59,554 nucleotides of DNA from Bacillus hominis (lineage in GTDB: Bacteria > Bacillota > Bacilli > Bacillales > Bacillaceae_G). Both the position numbers and the translations under genes were made by a program. The DNA lies in contig NZ_BOQD01000030.1 of NCBI RefSeq assembly GCF_018332515.1, forward strand, positions 1-59,554, read 5' to 3'. Under the pieces are notes generated by a model, which did not search any database, had not been told where the DNA came from, and saw only the letters and a program-made list of their open reading frames with translations. This document shows positions 35,007 through 44,028 of the stretch, piece by piece (position 1 is the stretch's first letter; every line of letters begins with the position of its first letter).

Positions 35007-35048
35007 CAGCCGGTTCTCTTTATTGAGAGCTGGCTTTTATTTTTTTAT
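35007..35048 (+). terminator. Terminator of the SH3b-3D gene
   Basis: AGCCGGTTCTC-tttatt-GAGAGCTGGCT (with G-U pairs) followed by TTTATTTTTTT. Confidence 0.8.
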
Positions 35049-35072
35049 AATAGCTATAAGGAGGTTATGTCC

Positions 35073-35375
35073 ATGAATTTACAAGCAAAGGTAGACTGGG
35101 TCGGTACACCAAAACCGTACATATATAAAGATGAAGTCACATATGACGCTACTTCAATTGATTTTTCACTCGCTGGCGATGACAATCGCTATAAATTAAT
35201 TGTGCTCAAGTCTGAAGAAAATACACATTACAAAATCGTTCAATACGGAATAAAACCAGGCTCTCAAAAGCCATTCCCTATCGACATTCCATTTGAACAA
35301 AACATGTTACCTATCTTGGAACAAATATTGCGTGACCCGTATGTACAAGCGGTATTAAAGGAAGCGCGCTCTTAA
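35073..35375 (+). CDS. Conserved-looking hypothetical protein, 100 residues
   Basis: The cytosolic 100-residue product (MNLQAKVDWVGTPKPYIYKD start, mixed alpha/beta pattern, C-terminal helix ILEQILRDPYVQAVLKEA) is not assigned to a family. AAGGAGG lies 8 bp before the ATG at 35073; an ATG at 35067 is too close to it. It lies between two terminators, so it is transcribed alone unless the upstream terminator leaks. There is no signal peptide or membrane segment. Confidence 0.75.
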   Translation: MNLQAKVDWVGTPKPYIYKDEVTYDATSIDFSLAGDDNRYKLIVLKSEENTHYKIVQYGIKPGSQKPFPIDIPFEQNMLPILEQILRDPYVQAVLKEARS

Positions 35376-35381
35376 TTACAA

Positions 35382-35426
35382 AAAGGATATCACCTAGTGA
35401 AATTTTACTAGGTGATATCCTTTTTA
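35382..35426 (+). terminator. Strong terminator of the 100-residue gene
   Basis: AAAGGATATCACCTAGT-gaaatttt-ACTAGGTGATATCCTTTTT. Confidence 0.92.
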
Positions 35427-35499
35427 TGTTCCTTCATGAACACGAGTAGAGGAGTTTATATCAATGGTTCGACATGAAATATTAATAAGCACCTAAAGA

Positions 35500-35534
35500 A
35501 AAGAGGCTGTTCAAAATTGAACAGCCTCTCTCTT
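35500..35534 (-). terminator. Terminator of the TcaA-like gene
   Basis: Minus strand: AGAGAGGCTGTTCAA-tt-TTGAACAGCCTCTTTTCTTT. Confidence 0.88.
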
Positions 35535-35537
35535 ATT

Positions 35538-36911
35538 CTAATGAGTCGGACCAGATACATCCTCTGATTTCAGCGTATTATTCGCTCCAAGAGAATGGTA
35601 CAATATCTTTCCATTTCCATTAACCGTAACGATATGTTCATTATTAAAACTTTTGAACTTAACAGATCCATCACCGTAACGAATATGATACTCTTCATAT
35701 GTCGTTACTTTATATTTCGTTTCACTTTGACGTTCTACATTACGAATATCCATCGTTAATAGATCTTCTGTAATTCCTTTTTTGTGTAGATATTGTAAGT
35801 ATTCACGGTCTTCCTTATACGATGGCCCGCTCTTATCATAATTACTTTCAATTATGCTAAAATCATTTAATGAAATCGCGCGCACATTATCATAAATATG
35901 TTTTCGCACAAATTCACCAGCTGCTGAGCTTGACGTTTCTTTCGGGAACTTTAAATAATATTTGCTTTGTTCTCCAATTTTGATGCTTTCAGATTTAATG
36001 ACACCAAGATCGCTGTTTTTCTCTAAATGTACTTCAATCGTTTCATCTGTCGCTACAGGACCAAGTTTATAGCTTCCGTTACTTAATTTCCCACGCTTTT
36101 GACCGTTCACAAAAACAGCCGCTTCTTTTTCATCAGAAGAAATGGTTACATAATTTCCTTCAAGTGATAAATTCACTTCTACTGTCCCATTCTTTTCGTT
36201 TGCTAAATCCACTTCTTTTTCTGTCTCTAATTCAGTAAGCTCTGACTTCGCCTTTGCCTTTACAACATAAGCACCTGGGAAGTATGGTCCTAATTCTTTC
36301 GAAGTTTTACCACTAGAAAGCTCTGTTTCTTTTTTATCATTTACATATATTTCAGCATTCTTTGCAGTTGTGCTAACATTCATGTAATAAGATTTCATAC
36401 TGAACTTATACTTCGGATATAAGAACCACTCTTTCCCGTCTTCTATAATTGTCCCATCTTGAAAAGATGCTCTTGCTGAATTTTCATCTACTGCCTCTTT
36501 TTGTAAATAGGACAATAATGTCTTATTGTACGAAGGATTATCTTTTAAATAACGTATGTATGCTTTAATATCTTCTGGCTTAACCTTTAGGCCTGGATCA
36601 TCTACTTTCACAAACTCATCGATTGCACTAACATCTTTATTTTGGAATGCCTCGATCATTGCATTTACTTGCTTTTCCTTCGAAAACTTGCTTGCACCGA
36701 ATTTATATGTGCCAAACAAAATAGCAAAAACAATGACAAAACCTATAAGTAAAAACATGTTTTTCTTACTTTTCACTGGCTTTGTTTCTAACTGCATTTC
36801 TGAACGCGAAGAAGCTGTTTGATCAGCAATTTCTTCTACTTTACTTCCGCAACTAGGACAAAATTTCACTTGTCCTGCAACTTGTTTATTGCATGTTCCA
36901 CAAAACTTCAA
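35538..36911 (-). CDS. Zinc-ribbon membrane-anchored TcaA/YvbJ-like protein
   Basis: The 457-residue product has an N-terminal zinc ribbon with Cys at residues 4, 7, 18 and 21 (FCGTCNK...FCPSCGSK). A charged linker, one membrane helix (about 51-70) and a large extracytoplasmic part follow. The latter contains two PEGA-like segments (AEIYVNDKKETELSSG and AAVFVNGQKRGKLSNG) and a C-terminal NTF2-like region. This is the architecture of TcaA of staphylococci (teicoplanin susceptibility) and YvbJ of B. subtilis. The start is a TTG whose first bases overlap the TGA of the frameshifted upstream gene (TTGA), indicating translational coupling. Its role is probably envelope-related. Confidence 0.82.
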   Translation of the reverse strand: MKFCGTCNKQVAGQVKFCPSCGSKVEEIADQTASSRSEMQLETKPVKSKKNMFLLIGFVIVFAILFGTYKFGASKFSKEKQVNAMIEAFQNKDVSAIDEFVKVDDPGLKVKPEDIKAYIRYLKDNPSYNKTLLSYLQKEAVDENSARASFQDGTIIEDGKEWFLYPKYKFSMKSYYMNVSTTAKNAEIYVNDKKETELSSGKTSKELGPYFPGAYVVKAKAKSELTELETEKEVDLANEKNGTVEVNLSLEGNYVTISSDEKEAAVFVNGQKRGKLSNGSYKLGPVATDETIEVHLEKNSDLGVIKSESIKIGEQSKYYLKFPKETSSSAAGEFVRKHIYDNVRAISLNDFSIIESNYDKSGPSYKEDREYLQYLHKKGITEDLLTMDIRNVERQSETKYKVTTYEEYHIRYGDGSVKFKSFNNEHIVTVNGNGKILYHSLGANNTLKSEDVSGPTH

Positions 36912-37238
36912 GTATTTCTCCCCCTTATTTTTTTTACTAATTTCATACCTGCGAATGTTAATACGTAAGAAATAAGAAAACTACCTACTATTAAATATAG
37001 CGTGTTGCTTTGAATAGATAATATCGGTCCAGAAATTCCAGCGAACTCCTTCATAATTTCCTTAATTCCTGAGGCTGTAATATGAATTTTTGCTAATCAT
37101 CACAGTGTAAACAGCACTAAACACTGCTATAGTTACGTACATATTTCGCATACAATATTGAGCCAATTTCATTCCAGCCCTAACTAGTAGAATACATGGT
37201 AGAAGAATTAATAATTCCCACCAATGTAAATCTGACAA
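36908..37238 (-). pseudogene. Frameshifted small three-helix membrane protein upstream of the TcaA-like gene
   Basis: From TTG 37238 (AAAGGAG 9 bp upstream) the frame encodes MSDLHWWELLILLPCILLV and two membrane helices up to VYTVMISKN, then stops. The continuation (ITASGIKEIMKEFAGISGPI, a third helix and a basic tail ending KLVKKIRGRNT) lies in another frame. Dropping one base from the run of five at 37087-37091 joins both parts into one 109-residue protein. The total span of 331 nt is one more than a multiple of three. Its TGA overlaps the TTG start of the next gene. It is a natural frameshift, a slippery phase-variable site, or a sequencing error. Confidence 0.75.
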
Positions 37239-37396
37239 ACAAATTCTCTCCTTTTAATTACATAGTAATATACAAAATTAACATTTTATATATTACCATG
37301 ATTTCCGATTATTGTAATCCAAATTTCATTTTTTCTGTTTTGAGCATTTTTTGTTTATAATGGTAAAGGAAAGAAATCTGTGTACGGAGGAATATT

Positions 37397-39016
37397 ATGC
37401 TGCAACACTCAATTACGAAAGATGAAATTATGATGATTGCGAATGAGTTCGTTCAAGGACTTGATCCGCAGCAAGTTGCTGATCAGGAACATGTCGCTAC
37501 AGCTCGGCACCTATATCGTAGTGGTGTTGTCTATAACGTTGACTTTGATGGCTATACGCTATCCGGAACTGTAAATGCTGAAGGCAGTGTATATAGCGTT
37601 CACATCCCGATTCGTAATGTCGCTGAAAGCTATTGCGATTGCTTCGCGCCAACGCAATGTGAGCATATGCTTGCTGTGTTATTATCTGCAGCTTCTAGTT
37701 TTGGGCAGGTAGGAGATGTATTAACTTTATTCAAAAATAATACGAAACCTTCCCTTCCTCCTATTCGAACTGCACGACAAGTATTGCAATCATCAGCTTT
37801 TGAAGAAATGGATTATAAAAGTTGGCAAACGTACTTTGAAAATGAATATGAATCATTTAAAAAAGAACAAGCGCGGCTCACTTATAAACAAATGTATTTT
37901 CTTATGAGTCTTTTTACAGACTTCTATACAAAATTAGAACGGAAAGCTCCGCGCATCGTTGCTATTCATGAATTATTTAAGTTGCACGCAGCACTTTATT
38001 GCTTTCAAAAATTATTAGAAGAAATTCAAGAATTTGAAGCAAACAAACTATATTCTTATCACCAACCAGTTAACGTCGTTCGCCTATTCGTTGATAAAGT
38101 TGAATCTATCGTTAGGGACCTAAAAACAGAGGCGATTCCAGAAGAATCCAAACTGATTTTACAAGAAACAGCTCGGCTCGCACATGAAGTATTCTTCTCT
38201 ACCGATGCCTATACACAAGAGCGATTCTTCATTTATCGTCACATATGGGGTGAGCTGTTAAGAACAGAAGAGCAGCTACAAGAAGAAGAAAAACGAATCG
38301 ATACTAAAATCAATCCACTTTCCAAAGCATTAGCATCCTCTCATCTGCTCTTTTTAAATAATGAAGATTTATCGGCAATGGAATTGCTCACAACACAGCC
38401 TGCTTCTGTTGTGAGTCTTTACTTTTATTGGTTAGAAGAGTTATTAAGTGCGATGCAGTGGGAACGTGCTAAAAACTGGCTTTCCTTCACTTATAAACAA
38501 GTAAAGGAAACGATAATGGAACAAGAGAATACCGTCTTCATACAAGATATCGTTCGATTATTTGTGATGATGTATGAGACATATGCAACGCATACGAATG
38601 AACAAGCAGGATTAGAAATGATTTTACAAGAACTCCTGCCGTATAGTTTCACAAATTATGAACAATACGTACTAGCGAAGAAACAATACCGTGCATGGGC
38701 GGAACTTCATCTCTTATATGGATTTGAGGCAATCGAACTTTTGAAAGAACCATTGAAAGATATTGAAAAAGAAGCGCCTGAAGCGGCACTTCCTCTTTAT
38801 CATCTTGCCGCAATTGAAGCAATTGAAGAACGCAATCGCAAATCATATAGACGTGCCGTTCGTTACTTAAAGAAATTACGTATGCTTTATAAACGACTGA
38901 AGCGAACTGATGAATGGGATGCTTTCATTATTCACATTGCAAATTTACATTCACGTCTGCGCGCACTGCAGGAAGAATTACGGAGAGGAAAATTAATCGA
39001 TGATCATACAAACTGA
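37397..39016 (+). CDS. SWIM zinc-finger protein (YwqB-like)
   Basis: The 539-residue protein has a SWIM domain at about residues 55-100 with the CxC...CxH zinc pattern (YCDCFAPTQCEHMLAVLL) and a long helical remainder. ACGGAGG precedes the ATG. The SNF2 helicase gene overlaps its 3' end by 17 bp, the same pairing as ywqB-ywqA in B. subtilis. SWIM proteins commonly partner SNF2 ATPases in DNA or protein binding. The process is unknown. Confidence 0.85.
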   Translation: MLQHSITKDEIMMIANEFVQGLDPQQVADQEHVATARHLYRSGVVYNVDFDGYTLSGTVNAEGSVYSVHIPIRNVAESYCDCFAPTQCEHMLAVLLSAASSFGQVGDVLTLFKNNTKPSLPPIRTARQVLQSSAFEEMDYKSWQTYFENEYESFKKEQARLTYKQMYFLMSLFTDFYTKLERKAPRIVAIHELFKLHAALYCFQKLLEEIQEFEANKLYSYHQPVNVVRLFVDKVESIVRDLKTEAIPEESKLILQETARLAHEVFFSTDAYTQERFFIYRHIWGELLRTEEQLQEEEKRIDTKINPLSKALASSHLLFLNNEDLSAMELLTTQPASVVSLYFYWLEELLSAMQWERAKNWLSFTYKQVKETIMEQENTVFIQDIVRLFVMMYETYATHTNEQAGLEMILQELLPYSFTNYEQYVLAKKQYRAWAELHLLYGFEAIELLKEPLKDIEKEAPEAALPLYHLAAIEAIEERNRKSYRRAVRYLKKLRMLYKRLKRTDEWDAFIIHIANLHSRLRALQEELRRGKLIDDHTN

Positions 39017-41756
39017 AGTAACAATTAGGCTACAGCATGTTAGTCAAGGTTGGTTCCTTTGGGGAGAAGACGATAGCGGTACTCCCCTATCCGTAGCAAA
39101 TTGGAAAAAAAACGCATTTACCTGGCACTCTACTTCCTTCTACGGCACATTTTTAAAAGAAGCAACATATGAGGGAAAACAAGGCGTTATGCTAACGAAT
39201 GCACAGGCATTTGAATACATCGCAAATAAACCGATGAATTCATTTGCAAATATGCAAATGAACGGTCCTATTACGGCTCTTACAAAGGACGCAAGTGAAT
39301 TATGGGATGCTTTCGTCAGCGGCAGCTTCGCACCTGACATGAAGTATTGGTCTCAGCAGCCATCTTGGAAAGTTCAGAATACCTCAATTGAAGATGCCAT
39401 GTTAGCATCTCTTTTCTCTGCCGCTGTGAACGAAAGTATTTTGCAAGATGCTCGCTCAAATGACGGATGGGAAGATGCAAAGAGACTATATGAACATTAC
39501 GACTTTACGAAAAGGCAATTGGAAGCTGCACTGCACGAAGAAGATTGGCTTCGAAAAATTGGTTACATTGAAGATGATCTTCCATTTACAGTTGGCTTAA
39601 GACTACAAGAACCGCAAGAAGAATTTGAAATGTGGAAGCTTGAAACAATCGTTACGCCAAAACGTGGCGCGCATCGCATATATGTATATGAAAGTATCGA
39701 TTCCTTGCCAAAACGATGGCACGATTACGAAGAACGTATTCTTGAAACACAAGAAGGATTCAGTAAGCTCGTACCGTGGCTAAAAGAGGACGACAAGTTC
39801 CGAGAAGAACTCTTTGAAACTGAAGCTTGGAACTTCTTAACCGAAGCAAGCAATGAATTACTCGCAGCAGGTATTACAATTTTACTACCATCATGGTGGC
39901 AAAATTTAAAAGCAACAAAACCAAGGTTACGCGTACAGCTGAAGCAAAGTACAGCACAAACACAGTCTTTCTTCGGCATGAATACGCTCGTTAATTTCGA
40001 CTGGCGCATTTCAACGGACGGCATTGATTTATCAGAAAGCGAATTTTTCGAACTCGTTGAGCAGAACAAACGTCTTTTCAATTTAAATGGTCAATGGATG
40101 CGACTTGATCCTGCCTTTATTGAAGAAGTAAAAAAACTAATGCACCGTGCAGATAAATATGGACTAGAAATGAAAGACGTATTGCAGCAACATTTATCTA
40201 GCGCAGCGGAAACGGAAGTTGTAGAAGACGATAGTCCGTTTAGCGATATTGAAATCGAACTAGATGGATATTATGAAGAGCTTTTCCAAAAACTTCTGCA
40301 CATTGGAGATATTCCAAAAGTAGATGTACCATCTTCGCTACAAGCAACACTCCGCCCGTATCAACAACACGGTATTGAATGGTTGCTATACTTACGAAAG
40401 CTTGGATTTGGAGCATTATTAGCCGATGATATGGGACTCGGAAAAAGTATTCAAACGATAACTTACTTACTATACGCTAAAGAAAACAATCCCCAAACAG
40501 GTCCTGCATTAATTGTGGCACCAACATCAGTCCTTGGAAATTGGCAAAAAGAATTTGAGCGTTTCGCACCAAGTTTACGTGTTCAGTTACACTATGGAAG
40601 TAACCGAGCTAAGGATGAGTCATTTAAAGATTTTCTTCAATCAGCAGATGTTATATTAACTTCTTATGCATTAGCTCAACTTGATGAAGAAGAACTTAGT
40701 ACGTTATGCTGGGACGCTGTTATTTTAGACGAAGCACAAAATATAAAAAACCCACATACAAAACAGTCGAAAGCAGTAAGAAACTTGCAAGCAAATCATA
40801 AAATTGCTTTGACCGGTACACCAATGGAAAACCGACTTGCTGAGCTTTGGTCTATTTTCGACTTTATCAATCATGGGTATCTCGGAAGCTTAGGACAATT
40901 CCAGCGCCGCTTCGTCACACCGATCGAAAAGGACCGCGATGAAGAAAAAATCCAGCAAGTTCAACGATTTATCTCGCCGTTTTTACTGCGTCGTACGAAG
41001 AAAGATCAAACAGTCGCATTAAACTTACCAGATAAACAAGAACAGAAAGCTTATTGCCCACTAACTGGCGAACAAGCTTCCTTATATGAACAACTTGTTC
41101 AAGATACATTGCAAAATGTAGAAGGATTAAGTGGAATTGAGCGCCGTGGCTTTATACTACTGATGCTGAACAAGCTAAAACAAATTTGTAATCACCCAGC
41201 ACTTTATTTGAAAGAAGAAGAACCACAAAACATCGTCGAACGCTCTATGAAAACAAAAACGGTAATGGAGCTCATCCAAAATATAAAAGACCAAAATGAA
41301 AGTTGCTTAATCTTCACTCAATACATTGGCATGGGGAACATGCTAAAAAGTATGTTAGAAGAAACATTCGGTCAGCGCGTCCTCTTCTTAAACGGGAGCG
41401 TACCGAAGAAAGAACGTGACAAGATGATTGAGCAGTTCCAAAACGGAACGTATGACATCTTCATCTTATCGTTAAAGGCCGGCGGAACAGGATTAAACTT
41501 AACTGCTGCCAACCATGTCATTCACTATGACCGTTGGTGGAATCCAGCTGTAGAAAACCAAGCAACAGACCGTGCTTATCGCATCGGTCAAAAACGCTTC
41601 GTTCACGTTCATAAACTTATTACAACGGGAACACTTGAAGAGAAAATTGATGAAATGTTAGAACGAAAACAATCATTAAACAACGCCGTCATTACAAGCG
41701 ATAGTTGGATGACCGAACTATCGACCGACGAACTAAAAGAATTACTTGGCGTATAA
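39000..41756 (+). CDS. SNF2-family DEAD/H-like helicase (YwqA-like)
   Basis: The 918-residue ATPase has an N-terminal SNF2-associated region (about 1-430) and then the two helicase lobes. The first lobe has LLADDMGLGKSIQT (Walker A), APTSVLGNWQKEF, ILDEAQNIKN (DEAQ box) and ALTGTPMENRL. The second has LIFTQYIGMGNML, LSLKAGGTGLNLTAANHVIHYDRWWNPAVENQATDRAYRIGQ (motifs V and VI with the Arg finger). It is a double-stranded DNA translocase by family. The 17-bp overlap with the SWIM gene means tightly coupled expression. A bidirectional terminator follows. Confidence 0.95.
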   Translation: MIIQTEVTIRLQHVSQGWFLWGEDDSGTPLSVANWKKNAFTWHSTSFYGTFLKEATYEGKQGVMLTNAQAFEYIANKPMNSFANMQMNGPITALTKDASELWDAFVSGSFAPDMKYWSQQPSWKVQNTSIEDAMLASLFSAAVNESILQDARSNDGWEDAKRLYEHYDFTKRQLEAALHEEDWLRKIGYIEDDLPFTVGLRLQEPQEEFEMWKLETIVTPKRGAHRIYVYESIDSLPKRWHDYEERILETQEGFSKLVPWLKEDDKFREELFETEAWNFLTEASNELLAAGITILLPSWWQNLKATKPRLRVQLKQSTAQTQSFFGMNTLVNFDWRISTDGIDLSESEFFELVEQNKRLFNLNGQWMRLDPAFIEEVKKLMHRADKYGLEMKDVLQQHLSSAAETEVVEDDSPFSDIEIELDGYYEELFQKLLHIGDIPKVDVPSSLQATLRPYQQHGIEWLLYLRKLGFGALLADDMGLGKSIQTITYLLYAKENNPQTGPALIVAPTSVLGNWQKEFERFAPSLRVQLHYGSNRAKDESFKDFLQSADVILTSYALAQLDEEELSTLCWDAVILDEAQNIKNPHTKQSKAVRNLQANHKIALTGTPMENRLAELWSIFDFINHGYLGSLGQFQRRFVTPIEKDRDEEKIQQVQRFISPFLLRRTKKDQTVALNLPDKQEQKAYCPLTGEQASLYEQLVQDTLQNVEGLSGIERRGFILLMLNKLKQICNHPALYLKEEEPQNIVERSMKTKTVMELIQNIKDQNESCLIFTQYIGMGNMLKSMLEETFGQRVLFLNGSVPKKERDKMIEQFQNGTYDIFILSLKAGGTGLNLTAANHVIHYDRWWNPAVENQATDRAYRIGQKRFVHVHKLITTGTLEEKIDEMLERKQSLNNAVITSDSWMTELSTDELKELLGV

Positions 41757-41770
41757 TAGCCGGATAAATG

Positions 41771-41809
41771 AAAAAGGAGCAAATCTCTAAATGAGATTAG
41801 CTCCTTTTT
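41771..41809. terminator. Bidirectional terminator between SNF2 and VanZ-like genes
   Basis: AAAAAGGAGCaAATCTC-taaat-GAGATTaGCTCCTTTTT. Confidence 0.88.
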
Positions 41810-42282
41810 CTATGCCAAAACCAATTGCTTATTATAATTCCTGTTAACCCACCGCACGTATCAAGCAATGAATCTTGCCACATCGGTGTACGGTCTCCCG
41901 TAAACCATTGATGAATCTCATCAAATGTTGCATACCCCGCAACGAAAAGAAGGGCGTATGCAAAGCACCTTTTTCTCGAATAACCCGATCGATGAAAAGC
42001 ATAATACGTCAATGAACCGAGCATAAAGAACACCATAAAATGAGCACCTTTACGAAGGAAAAACTCAACAAAACCGCCTACACCTTTATTTGCGATACTA
42101 ACAGGTGTACCTCCGCCATAATCGATAGATACCCATGAAAAATGCTCTTTCACAAACTCAACATTTACATATTGCTCAATATCCGAGCGCATATCCTGTT
42201 TTTTATATGGCTGTGCTGAAGAATAGAAAATAAGCCCCATCCATAATAATACAGGAATCCAAAATAACCATTTACGATTCAT
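41797..42282 (-). CDS. VanZ-family membrane protein
   Basis: The 161-residue protein has four hydrophobic helices and VanZ-like features: WIPVLLWMGLIFYSSAQP at the N-terminus, RKGAHFMVFFMLGSLTYYAF (the K-x-x-H-F block) and FATFDEIHQWFTGDRTPMWQDSLLDTCGG (the DExxQ-F-x-xR-x-x-x-x-D block). VanZ proteins alter susceptibility to lipoglycopeptides in enterococci, but most homologues are uncharacterised. There are no van genes nearby, so resistance is not implied. The last residues overlap the terminator hairpin. Confidence 0.85.
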   Translation of the reverse strand: MNRKWLFWIPVLLWMGLIFYSSAQPYKKQDMRSDIEQYVNVEFVKEHFSWVSIDYGGGTPVSIANKGVGGFVEFFLRKGAHFMVFFMLGSLTYYAFHRSGYSRKRCFAYALLFVAGYATFDEIHQWFTGDRTPMWQDSLLDTCGGLTGIIISNWFWHRKRS

Positions 42283-42393
42283 TCTCCCGAAAACTCCTCT
42301 CTTAGTCTTTTAAGAGTAACAAAAAAAAGAAAAAATTTCACGCCAAAACATGACATTTACCCCCTATTTATAAAGTGAAAGGGGGTGATAAAC

Positions 42394-42618
42394 ATGGCAG
42401 TTGAAACAATCGTAATGGATTTAACTTTACGTCTCGTATTAAACGGAGGATTAGACAAAAACGGTAAAACAGTTTTTAAGAACAAGCAATTCAAACGTGT
42501 GAAAACAAACGCAGATTTAGGAAAAGTACATGAAGTAGCACGTGCTCTTGCTTCACTACAAAAATCATCACTTCACGCTGTACAACTTGTAAGCACGTCA
42601 GATCTTTCTAACCTGTAA
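42394..42618 (+). CDS. DUF1659 protein
   Basis: The 74-residue protein starts MAVETIVMDLTLRLVLNGG and continues with a K-F-K-R-V-K-T-N-A-D-L-E/G-K-V-H-E-V-A-R-A-L-A-type block characteristic of DUF1659. AAAGGGGGTG lies 7 bp before the ATG at 42394. It is followed 21 bp later by a DUF2922 gene; these two small proteins are regularly paired in Bacillus. Function unknown. Confidence 0.85.
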   Translation: MAVETIVMDLTLRLVLNGGLDKNGKTVFKNKQFKRVKTNADLGKVHEVARALASLQKSSLHAVQLVSTSDLSNL

Positions 42619-42639
42619 ATAAAAGGGAGGGAATAAAGC

Positions 42640-42855
42640 ATGCAAGTACTAGAATTAATTTTCGCGAAAGAAGATGGCAAAACAGTTGTCTTTTCTATCG
42701 ATAATCCCATTACACCAGTAAATGAACAAGTCGTAAATCAAGTAATGGATACCATTCTTTCTTCATCTGTATTTTCATCAATTGGTGAAAATACCCGCAA
42801 AAAAGGGGCACGCCTCATAGAAAAAAACATATCTGAAATTCAGATCACTCCGTAA
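42640..42855 (+). CDS. DUF2922 protein
   Basis: The 71-residue product (MQVLELIFAKEDGKTVVFSI start, the P-x-x-x-V-N-E-x-x-V-x-x-V-M-D-x-I block and a GARLIEKNISEIQ end) fits DUF2922. AAGGGAGGG precedes the ATG. Forms an operon with DUF1659 and ends at a strong terminator. Confidence 0.85.
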   Translation: MQVLELIFAKEDGKTVVFSIDNPITPVNEQVVNQVMDTILSSSVFSSIGENTRKKGARLIEKNISEIQITP

Positions 42856-42857
42856 AT

Positions 42858-42899
42858 CAAAAAGACGAATCTGCATTATTTTGCAGATTCGTCTTTTTT
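42858..42899. terminator. Bidirectional terminator
   Basis: AAAAAGACGAATCTGCA-ttattt-TGCAGATTCGTCTTTTTT. It overlaps the last codons of the convergent DUF4359-like gene. Confidence 0.92.
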
Positions 42900-43274
42900 C
42901 TTCGGCATTTCAATTGGAATAAAGATGTTTGAAAAACCAACACAAACATACTTATAATTCTCTCCGCCTAAATCAAACTCTGTCGTATATGTTGAGAAGA
43001 AAATATAATCATTTTGCTTTGTATAATGGTCGATTAATAATCCAACTTGTGGTTCAACATACTTATTTGCCAATTTTTTTCCCGCCGATGCTAAGTCGCC
43101 AAGTATACCCTCTTTGTTTTCTTTCTCAACCTCTTCTAGCTTCTTACTCACATCATTACGCTTCATAAATTGTTTTGCTGCCCAATCCGTATATTCTCCC
43201 TTACCCGGATTACTGTTTGCTAAATAAACTAAGAGAACAACAGCTAGGGCAATAATAATATACTTTTTCTTCAT
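42876..43274 (-). CDS. DUF4359-like membrane-anchored protein
   Basis: The 132-residue product has one N-terminal helix (KKKYIIIALAVVLLVYLAN) directly followed by SNPGKGEYTDWAAKQ, the DUF4359 start motif. A charged helix and a C-terminal beta-rich part (YIFFSTYTTEFDLGG, YVCVGFSNIFIPI) complete it. GGCGGTG precedes the ATG. Function unknown. Its 3' end runs through the shared terminator, so its last residues (MPKKKDESAK) are encoded by hairpin DNA. Confidence 0.78.
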   Translation of the reverse strand: MKKKYIIIALAVVLLVYLANSNPGKGEYTDWAAKQFMKRNDVSKKLEEVEKENKEGILGDLASAGKKLANKYVEPQVGLLIDHYTKQNDYIFFSTYTTEFDLGGENYKYVCVGFSNIFIPIEMPKKKDESAK

Positions 43275-43467
43275 GCTATATCACCGCCTACTCTTTTCTA
43301 TTTTCATATATATGTACAAGCGATACAAATTAGAAAGACTATCATCTATTGATTGTAAACGAACAATAAAAATTTACAATATGCAACAGAAGATTAATAA
43401 TAAATTTACATAATTCGTATATAATTATATTCGAAATAATAACTTGTATAAGGGAGGATTTAGAATT

Positions 43468-43974
43468 ATGGATAATGAAAATGATATTTTTATTTCTAGT
43501 TCGACAATGATGCTAGAGCCCTACAAACACCCTTATTACCGGACAAAAATTATCGACAGTAGCGGAAAACCTCTGTACTCTTGCCAAACAGCTATTCAAC
43601 TCATAAAGAAATCTTGTCTAACACATGTTCATTCTACTTATCAAGGTAGACGTCATGCAGTCCAAGCAAATTTTAATTTCAAACAAAATGTTCCGATCCC
43701 AATTAATCATAGACAATATATTTGTGTTTTCCCAACAGAATCTCCTTCTTCTCCAAACTGTATTTGGTTGTTCTATAACCATATAGATGATATAAAATTT
43801 TTTAAGAACACTAAAAAATCTATCATTCATTTCTCAAATGGAACTACCGTAACAATACTAATAAGTCCTCATAAGTTACAGCAACAATTTTTGAAAGCTG
43901 GACATGTATTATCCCGAATGAACATGAAAGATTCACTACACTTAAAAAACCTCTGGCCACATTTACTGCCTTAA
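43468..43974 (+). CDS. ComK-like competence transcription factor
   Basis: The 168-residue protein matches the ComK family: SCLTHVHSTYQGRRHAV (compare SCRFFGSSYAGRKAG in B. subtilis), FKQNVPIPINHRQYICVFPTESPSSPNCIWL (the P-x-x-V/I-D/N-x-x-x-x-x-I-x-x-FPT-S...P-x-C block) and IHFSNGTTVTILIS. B. subtilis ComK has 192 residues; this one ends about 20-25 residues earlier. B. cereus-group genomes encode two ComK proteins, ComK1 and ComK2, and the short C-terminus may help decide which this is. AAGGGAGG lies 10 bp before the ATG at 43468. It is convergent with an orphan sigma factor gene and shares its terminator. Confidence 0.85.
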   Translation: MDNENDIFISSSTMMLEPYKHPYYRTKIIDSSGKPLYSCQTAIQLIKKSCLTHVHSTYQGRRHAVQANFNFKQNVPIPINHRQYICVFPTESPSSPNCIWLFYNHIDDIKFFKNTKKSIIHFSNGTTVTILISPHKLQQQFLKAGHVLSRMNMKDSLHLKNLWPHLLP

Positions 43975-43976
43975 AA

Positions 43977-44027
43977 TAAATAGAATGGAACGCAATATTT
44001 TCCTTGCCTTCCATTCTATTTATTATT
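43977..44027. terminator. Bidirectional terminator between comK-like and sigma genes
   Basis: AAATAGAATGGAA...TTCCATTCTATTTATTATT, with a loop of about 20 nt. Confidence 0.75.
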
Positions 44028-44028
44028 C

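Noticed and set aside
41797-42282. Glycopeptide resistance locus because of the VanZ-like gene
   Set aside because: No vanHAX or regulatory genes nearby; VanZ-family proteins are widespread and mostly unrelated to resistance.
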